From Ovis canadensis (taxonomy: Eukaryota; Chordata; Mammalia; Artiodactyla; Bovidae): a stretch of 64,000 nucleotides of DNA. This document shows, one piece after another, positions 57,401-64,000 of the stretch; the first letter of the stretch is position 1, and each line of letters opens with the position of its first letter. The translations under genes were made by a program, and so were the position numbers. The notes under the pieces were generated by a model. It saw only the letters and a program-made list of their open reading frames with translations. It was not told where the DNA came from and did not search any database. The DNA lies in contig NC_091247.1 in assembly GCF_042477335.2 (NCBI RefSeq), forward strand, positions 41,773,501 to 41,837,500. Direction: 5' to 3'.

Positions 57401-58199
57401 CTCCGCACCCCTCCCGGAAAAAAAAAAAAAGAGAGAGAAAGAAAAAAATGCTTCTCCTTTTCAGTTTTAGCATCTTGTTTCGTTGAAATGCGAGACAGGT
57501 ACTTGATTTAGCATTTAAGCAAAAGGTTATACAAACCGCGTTTTAAAAAGTGTTGGGATGTCCGACAGGGTCAGCCCCAGATCAGATCATTTTTTGAATG
57601 CAGACCTAAAGATAATGAGTACTTGTTGTATTAAAGGGGACAAACAGTACTTTGGCTTCCTCTGACCCCAGAATGCACGGCTCGGTTTCATTGATCATCC
57701 TCCTTTATGAGATAATGCAATTACAAACATCAATAAGGGGCTGCAAGGGGAATCATTATGCGGTGACAGTGATAAATGACGGTGCAGAAATAGCATGCTT
57801 TTCCCCCCTAACAATCCAGGAGCCCAGGGGCTCCGGGGGCTGAACACAGTCGCCAAGGAAACAGATGACATCCCAAACGGCACCAAAGGAAAAAAAATGA
57901 ACAGTCTTTCTTTGCCTTTCACTCTTTTCCGTCTTCCAAAGAGTTAGTTTTGGCTCAAGCAGCAGCTGCCACACAGGCATTTCGTTATTTCAGACATTAA
58001 AGACTGCAGCGGGAGGTGGGAGTCTCCTCCTCTTCCATCCCCACCCCCACTAGATAAGACACAAAGCTCGCTGTTCACGGTTTAGGACTACCTGAAAACG
58101 CACGTCTTGAAAATCAGATGGGGATGGTGGTGGTGAGGGAAACGGGGTTCACACAGCCTTTGCGTTGTGTTATCCCCGCTTGCACGATTGTCGGATGGA
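57401..58199. promoter_or_regulatory. Putative conserved enhancer block
   Basis: 57,650-57,860 is a mixed-composition block with clustered factor-like words: TGATCA, TTTATGAG, CAATTA (57718-57723, TAATTG on the minus strand), ATCATTATG and GATAAATGAC. It contains no repeat, and the short frames have no domain. That texture is common in developmental enhancers. Conservation itself cannot be seen from one sequence. Confidence 0.35.
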
Positions 58200-58308
58200 A
58201 ACTGAGTCTGCACAAAAAGCTGGCGCCTCGTGGGTCTGCCAGTAAGGACGGGGGCGCGTGGCTCGCCTCCATCTCCCTGCGGTGCCAGACGCTGCTCAAT
58301 GCCAAGGC

Positions 58309-58346
58309 GGGGGGTGGGGGGTGGTATTGGGGGGGTGGGAATGGGG
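58309..58346 (+). repeat. Strong G-quadruplex motif
   Basis: Five G-runs (6, 6, 7, 3 and 4 bases) in 38 bases with loops of one to seven, inside the CpG island. Confidence 0.85.
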
Positions 58347-59269
58347 AGCAGGCGGCTACTAGGGGTGTTTGCCGCTTCGCTGGCTTTCTCTGAGATGGAA
58401 TTATCAATGGGCGCAGGGATCTCCCCTAGATCGAGGAATCCGGTTGTTTAAAGCCCCAGGGTGCCCTCAGCAAGTGGCTTCAATAGGGCTTCGTTGAACG
58501 ATCCCCATCCTCGCGTGTCCTGGGCTGGTGGCTGAAGTAGGCGGGTGCGAAAAAGTGATGGGTTACCCGGACTGCGTGCTGGACCTGCATGCCTCGGGAC
58601 ACTAGGAAGGGAAGGGGAATTCGCCACTTTGCGGGGGAAGGAGGAGGAAGAGAGAGCAGAAGTGCGGGGTGGGGGCGCTCCCCAAGAAGAAAACTGAAAG
58701 GAGGAGGAAGAAAGCGAGCGAGAGCACCCCCACCCTTCGAAAAGGTCGCTATCCTTAAGAAAGCAGACACGGGGTTCCCTGACCCCTGCAGGAAACGCCC
58801 CAGCGTGGAACGCGCAACCTGGGCGCTGCCTGCCCTGCCACTCGTGGCCCCCGCCCTGAGGAGCCGGCTGCGCGGGTGCGCAAGCAAGTGACTTTATTCA
58901 CTGCTTCTCCAGTCCGCGAGGTCCCGGGACTCGTTTTCCGCCTGGAGATTAAGATCATTGCTCGCGTAATGAACTTAATGCTTTAGGGTAGAGGTGAGTT
59001 CGTCTGCGAGTGGGCTGGGGTAGGAATTACCGACCCGATCGATGGGAGACTGGCTTAAAACTAAATCCCTTTTCTCCAGGGCTTCAGCGCCTAGTTTTCC
59101 CAGCGGTGGGCTGAGCGCGCCTGGCAGGTTAGAAGGCAGGGCGTGGAGAAGCGACCCCACGGCTCGGCCCGCCAGAACTGAAACCCTAAATGCCCATCTC
59201 CCCATCGAGACCCCCGGGACACCAGTTTTTACGGCAAAGGCTCTTAAAAGCTCCAGTGCTGGCGAACTG

Positions 59270-59303
59270 ATTGCTCAATATGTTGTTTGTTTTTCCTTTA
59301 CAG
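59270..59303 (+). promoter_or_regulatory. Candidate splice acceptor
   Basis: A branch-point-like CTGAT (59267-59271) lies 33 bases before a TTTGTTTTTCCTTTACAG stretch ending at 59303. A possible donor, GTGAGG, starts at 59534, which would give an exon of about 230 bases. No coding similarity; a non-coding exon is possible. Confidence 0.3.
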
Positions 59304-60081
59304 CTCTGCCTTGGGAGAGAACGCGACGGACTCGTTGTCAGGCAGATTGGGCCAAAAAGAGATAGTCTCCCCAACCCCTCCCCCCGCTCCTCCCCGCCAT
59401 CAGCGACTCCCTCAAGGGGCGATTTCCCACACTCTCTTCTTCACAGCCCTGTCCTGGGCCTTGGGATTCCCAACCTCGTGTAGACTCTGCACCTGGCTAC
59501 CTAAGTGCCACGGGATGCCCCACAGTCAAGTGGGTGAGGGGTGGTCAGGGAGAGGGGAGTGAAACGGGGTGACACGGCAGGCCACACAAGGCACCCCACG
59601 ACCCAGTTCCACGCCACTCCACCCGGCGTCCAAGCGCCTACCAGGGAGCTCCGCATCGTCAGGATTTTGCTGTCTATACAGCCGAGGGCCTGCTGGGATC
59701 CGAAAGGCTGGGGAAAGTCTGCAGAGGTTTAAAAGTGATCCGGAGGAGCTCCTACCTAATGCATTGAGTGCTGCCCACGGCTCCCCCACTGCGCCTGGCC
59801 GGCGCTGCCCGGGTCCCAAATGCCCCCAGGCCCCAAGCTCTCGCAGTCCCGCTCCCAGAGTCCACCAAGAAGCCTCTAGCCCACCGAGTCGAGCTGTTCG
59901 GAGGGAACGGGGCCCGGAGTCCCCTAGGAGGTGCCTCTCCACAACCTTCTGCGCTGACACGGGGTCGCCTCGTCTCCAGAGACGAAGTCTGCAGCCCCCT
60001 TAGACTTGACTTTTCAGTTGGGTTGGGGAGGGGATAGGAGGCTAGTGGAGGTGCCGGAACCGCCCCCCTTTCTCCCACACG

Positions 60082-60098
60082 CCCCCCCCCCCCCCCCC
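60082..60098 (+). repeat. C17 homopolymer
   Basis: Seventeen uninterrupted C within a C-rich context. It is quadruplex-prone on the minus strand, and the length is often misread in assemblies. Confidence 0.9.
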
Positions 60099-60705
60099 GC
60101 CCCCGGGTGCTCTGGGCTCTACGCAGAGACCTGTCCGCCCTGCACCTGCCGGGGGCCAGGACTCAGGGTTAGGACTCAGTGGCAGCCGCGTTCCGGCCCG
60201 GATCCCCTCAACTGCCGCCGCGGCCCGAAGGATCTCTCGGCGCGCGGAGGCCGGCCCAGCCCCAGCCCCAGCCCCAGGCCACAGGCATCTCCCTCCTGCC
60301 CGGCAGCAGACTCGGGGGGCGCTGCACTCGGCAATGAAGCCTGAGCGCAAAGTCTGCGCGCCGCGTGGGAGACGCGGGCGGGAGGGGGCGCGTGGCGATG
60401 GTGCTTTTTCTTTTCAGAACCTTTCGACTTCACTACAAAGTTTCTTAGTAGGCGCCTGGGCCCCAGGGTCGGAGCCTCCCACCGCCGCTCCTTCCTCTCC
60501 CTCCTCCCAGCCCCCTCGAGCCGAGCGAGACAGAGCCTCCGGCCGCCGAACTGCACCTCCCACTGCGGGGACCCCGGCGCCCCGAGCGCCGCCCTCCCCA
60601 CCCCGTCCCCAGGCTCCGCGGGGGTGCTTCTCCCCGGAGCGAAGCTCGTCGGCCGGGCGCTCTGGAAGGAGACACCCGCTGCCTCCCGAGGAACTCCTAA
60701 TACCA

Positions 60706-60962
60706 TCCATACAGCTTTAATGCGTTTATAATTCGATAAGTGATTTCAATTTGAAATTGTTAGTAACTAATTTTATGGGTAATTTTTCCACATCAAATAT
60801 TTAAGCATCAGATTAAGGGAGCCAGTTCCGACACAGGATAATAAGGGGGTTCCCCCCACCCCCCGCGTTCCCCCGCCTCCCTCGGATTCCTACCGAGTCG
60901 TTTTTCCAAATCCCCAAAAGATGGCAGTCGAAGCCGACGTTCTTCTTTTCCTGCGGCCCTGC
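60706..60962. promoter_or_regulatory. AT-rich block at the edge of CpG island 2
   Basis: A sharp change from about 75% GC to AT-rich DNA at about 60,706. Contains CAGCTTTAATGCGTTTATAA, a TTTATGGG word and an interrupted palindrome at 60743-60757 (ATTTCAA, one base, TTGAAAT). Hox/Cdx-like TTTAT words cluster here. Function inferred only from texture. Confidence 0.3.
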
Positions 60963-61071
60963 GAAGGGAGGGGCAGAAAGAGGGAAGAGGGAAGGAGCGA
61001 GAGAAAGGGGGAGTGAGGGAGAGAGAGGCAAAGGGAGAAGGAAAGAGACAGGAGAAAGGAGAGGGAGAAAC
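60963..61071 (+). repeat. Polypurine (GGGA/GAGA)n tract
   Basis: About 109 bases, almost all purine (GAGAGAGGCAAAGGGAGAAG). It has triplex or nuclease-hypersensitive potential and is a common feature of promoter-proximal DNA. Confidence 0.88.
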
Positions 61072-61720
61072 TAGACGTTGCACGGACTTTTCAAAGGTCA
61101 TTCTTTCACACATGTCTAATATAGGCAAGAAGCAGTGGTGAATTTCCTGGAAATGTCCTGGCAGGACAGAAAGCCAAAAAACGTGCCTTGTGGGCTCAGA
61201 GCAGAGGATGTGAGAAACTCAGCACTTTCAGGCTAACCCCTCCATTCACAGCAGAAGCAGGATAGGGGAGCCTATATTTCTTTGTATTGAACATTATATA
61301 CATGCTGTACAACTCAGAGGCTGTTTCCTCCACAGGACTCTGCCCGTTACCTAATGTGGGGGTGAGGAAAGGTGATGGGTGGGGGGCGGATTGCTGTGGG
61401 CGGAGGGGAGGCTGGGGCCAGAAGCGGATGAATTGCAGACCAGTTGCCAAAACTTTTTTTTTCCCCTGCTGCTGCTGCTGCGGCTGCCTTTGCTGCTGCC
61501 TTTGCTTTGAATGTGGGTAACTAGGAAACAGCAAGCCGTCTGAGAAGACGGAATTTCCAACGTGTAAAATGTTCTTAACGGAACCATTGAGCGAGTGCAA
61601 TAAGGCGTGAGGGGGAACTAATCTTCCCATTTAAATGTTTGTGGCAATTTTATCTAAATGAATTTTAATGCTAAACGAGGGTAATTCCCCATTTGTAGCG
61701 CGTTTACTTCTCTTTCCTGT
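61072..61720. other. Transposon-free sequence with CTG-rich patch
   Basis: No exon identified. A (CTG)n patch lies at 61467-61482, followed by GCTGCC repeats to about 61500. The minus frame 61196-61630 translates this as polyglutamine and has no domain. Confidence 0.5.
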
Positions 61721-62100
61721 GCTTCTAAAGCAGTCGAACATCATGCAATGAACAATAACAATAAAAATACTGTCAAGGCATATTATTCATCTCGAATGTG
61801 TTATAATTACAGCTGATTAAATATGATAGGAGAATTTTAATTTTTTCGGAAAAATATTTAAATCATATTTAAAAGTAGTCTCATTCAACCCGCGCGCCCC
61901 CTCCCCGAATAAAAATAAAAAGCAGGTACAATTGCGTGCCCTTGTTTAGAAGAGGGCGTTTTGTTTTTGCCTTTTAAGAAACATCAAAAACGCTCTCAGC
62001 ACCTCTATTATTTCCCTCTTTCGGTTAAGTGTCCTCAATAACCTCCGAGCTGGCTCTGAAATTTACAAGAGGAAAAGCTAAAATAGCATTAAGGGGGAGG
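61721..62100. promoter_or_regulatory. Putative conserved regulatory block (SOX/POU-like words)
   Basis: Two adjacent AACAAT cores (61751-61762) follow an ATGCAAT half-octamer (61743-61749). Further right are TTATAATTACAGCTGATTAA and GAAAAATATTTAAATC. No repeat, no domain. The packing of SOX, POU and homeodomain-like words is suggestive but unproven. Confidence 0.3.
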
Positions 62101-62960
62101 TGGGGGTGTCCAGGCAGGGGGAAAAAGGACCCGCCAGAGAGCAAGGTTCTCACAAAACAGGCACGCAGAAGGGGAAACGCAGGGAAAGAACACAGTTTGT
62201 TTTATTTTTTTCTGATTCACTGAACACTAATGATCTTGAGTCTTCATAGCCTCCATATTCCCTAATTCTTCTTCACTTGGACCCCTCTCCTTCTCCCAGG
62301 GCCTGCCCCCACCGCCCCACCCCTCCTTCCTCCCCTCCCCTTTCTTTCCCTCCCCCACCCGGCAAGAGCTTCCTCTAGAATAAAGACTGAAAATAACCAA
62401 CTCACCCAGGCATGTACTGGAGAGGAGGGGCAAATGGCTGGTTAGTTTATAAAGTTTATTATTAATTTTTAAAGTAAATAAATGGTTGTTAACGGCTAGT
62501 AACCACGTATCAAGAGAGAATTATTTCACGAATATGGACTATTTATGTAGACGAAGAACTGCCACTGGGTCCGAATGGGAAACTGAAACAACCCCCTAGA
62601 TAGGGTGGGGGCGGGGTAGGGCGGAGGGCGCTGCGTGCGAGGCTGCAGAAGGTCGAGCCTCGCTCTCTTTCTCCGGATCCACGTGTTCAGGAACCAGGCC
62701 CCATAAACAAAAGGTGAGAGAGTGCACGGCCGCTCCAGCAGGTGAGTCAGTCAATCACACGCCACCTAGTAAACCCAACCCGCAGCTGGTTTCCCTTTTC
62801 AAATAGAAAATAGAATTGTTCAGGGCGGGTTTATAGGGTGACACGGGCCTGAATGTCAGGCTTGAGTTTAAGGCACTCTCCTTCGACCCATCCTTTGTTT
62901 ACAAAGCAATCACTACTAAAAGCCTGATTTTTTAAAAACGAATTTGCCTTAATTAAAATA
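62101..62960. other. Transposon-free sequence with C/T-rich and G-rich tracts
   Basis: Polypyrimidine tract at 62275-62360 and a G-rich stretch at 62600-62630. A perfect E-box CACGTG (62690-62695) and a consensus AP-1 site TGAGTCA (62743-62749) lie 47 bases apart. No exon identified. Confidence 0.45.
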
Positions 62961-64000
62961 TTTGTATATTTTCCTTAGCTTTGGGAAGCACTTTTTATAG
63001 CCGCAATTTTATTTCAATAAAATTATAAGCTATTCCAGCTTAAACATGTTATTTTGTACCATTTAGCTGGCTGCCATGCCGAAATTCTGTACAGCTGTTC
63101 TGGAAAATTGGTTAATAACCAGTTTGATCCAATGAGAACATAGAGCATATTTATAAAAATTAGATTTTTGAAGTCTGGTCTCTTCATCCATATAGTTAAT
63201 TTCCTAATAAACATATACTGCTCATCCTAGGTAACATCCTTAGTGAAAGACGTAACTCAGTCCTTTAGGTTTCCCATCATGTGCAAGAATAATTTCACTG
63301 ATATTAGATGAGTAATTCTGTTGGCTGTAATCTGAGTCTACAGTTAGTTTAGTGCCCTTAGGCCTTAAATTTGCTGATATTAGGAGTTCATTAAGTCAGC
63401 TTAAAGAAATCAGTGACTATTATTAAATAATTTACTTTGTGGTTCAAATTTTCAAAGGCATATGTATCTGAGGGAGCTAAAATTAATTTTTATATTTACT
63501 GCATTCATCATGAAAAATTTAGGGGGCAGTAAACAAATTTTTCAAGCAGTGGAGTCAGCATGACAAAAATAATCTTGTTTTTATTTTAGATTCAGATTTC
63601 ATTACTGCACTCAAACGACTACAACTGGGCTTGGCGTTATTATACAATCCAAACTGTTTCCGTCAGAAACGCTAAGACTCAGTGTGCAATGATTGTTATT
63701 AATAATTAGCTCCTCGGTTTCTTGATAGAAAAAGGCTATCAACAAGCATTTGTTTATCCACAACAAAAAGTATAATTAGCTTATCCCACTTAGTAAATCT
63801 TGTATGCATGCCAACTCATACCAAACTGCTACTTTTACAAAAAAAAAAAAATTGCAATAATACAGTTCATTTTTCCAGTCCTTTTTGCACAAAATTTATT
63901 TACAATGTCTACATAAATGCTCCAAGGTGGGACTATGGAAAAATACACACATGACCGATGCTTTGCTCAGAAATAAAGTCAACATATTAAAAATAAATCT
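62961..64000. other. AT-rich, transposon-free end of window (3'UTR-like texture on the minus strand)
   Basis: About 1 kb with no dispersed repeat and no frame over 63 codons. The right end has AATAAA-type words on both strands (for example minus-strand AATAAA in the AAATTTATTTACAATG context near 63893-63908, plus-strand AATAAAGTC near 63972). It could be part of a distal 3'UTR or a conserved non-coding block, and the sequence runs off the window. Confidence 0.4.

Larger units (their letters stand above)
58200..60705. promoter_or_regulatory. CpG island 2 (broad)
   Basis: About 2.5 kb, CpG-dense and GC-rich (CGTGGAACGCGCAACC, CTGCGCGGGTGCGCAAGC, CCGCCGCGGCCCGAAGG, GCGGGAGGGGGCGCG). It includes a strong G-quadruplex motif at 58309-58346 and a C17 run at 60082-60098. 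Many overlapping frames exist on both strands and none has a recognisable domain. A promoter or polycomb-type island near an unidentified gene is the best reading. Confidence 0.75.

Noticed and set aside
60082-60098. C17 run as a biological signal
   Set aside because: Homopolymer length is unreliable in assemblies; it is kept only as a repeat feature.
60334-60720. 128-codon frame with ATG in CpG island 2
   Set aside because: Proline, arginine and serine rich with no domain; overlapping open frames on the other strand indicate a composition effect.
61196-61630. Polyglutamine-containing minus frame
   Set aside because: Produced by the CTG-rich patch; no flanking coding similarity.

Overview
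This is a window of a ruminant (bovid) nuclear genome. The evidence is the repeat content: BovB (RTE-type) LINE copies ending in short (CTGAA)n-type tails, tRNA-Glu-derived Bov-tA SINEs, dimeric BOV-A2 SINEs with (AGC)n tails, CHR-type SINEs and artiodactyl LINE-1. I cannot tell cattle from sheep, goat, buffalo or bison. No protein-coding exon of a host gene can be supported. Every frame with recognisable protein similarity belongs to a LINE reverse transcriptase remnant. No tRNA, rRNA, snRNA, CRISPR array or prokaryotic-type operon is present.

Layout. 1-50.6 kb is an AT-rich intergenic or intronic landscape full of transposable elements. Notable blocks are an old L1 3' end split by four SINEs (8.25-9.4 kb); a young 5'-truncated BovB with an exact 11-bp target-site duplication (14.62-15.43 kb); an L1 and SINE pile-up with AT microsatellites (24.8-26.65 kb); an orphan internal piece of L1 ORF2 (27.48-28.1 kb); a BOV-A2 with a (CTG)11 tract and two head-to-tail BovB copies (36.9-40.0 kb); an old LTR-like repeat split by a BovB and a SINE fragment (43.4-44.75 kb); and two minus-strand BovB copies next to each other (47.3-48.7 kb). 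30.3-36.5 kb is comparatively repeat-poor.

50.6-64 kb is different. I recognise no SINE or LINE over about 13.4 kb. This stretch contains CpG-dense, GC-rich segments (about 54.25-55.05 and 58.2-60.7 kb), polypurine and G-quadruplex-prone tracts, and AT-rich blocks with homeodomain-, SOX- and POU-like words. This resembles the transposon-poor, CpG-rich flank of a developmental regulator gene. That is an inference: no diagnostic exon (for example a homeobox) is seen and I cannot name the gene. A possible splice acceptor at 59,303 and a 3'UTR-like AT-rich end (63.3-64 kb) hint at unannotated transcription.

How it fits together. The left 50 kb mostly records successive retrotransposition, where nesting and target-site duplications order the events (old L1, MIR, L2, hAT and LTR first; BovB, Bov-tA, CHR and BOV-A2 later). 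The right 13 kb is the part most likely to hold selected, probably regulatory, function. I did not find a convincing new biological system. The best leads are the repeat-free CpG-rich domain and its putative enhancer blocks.
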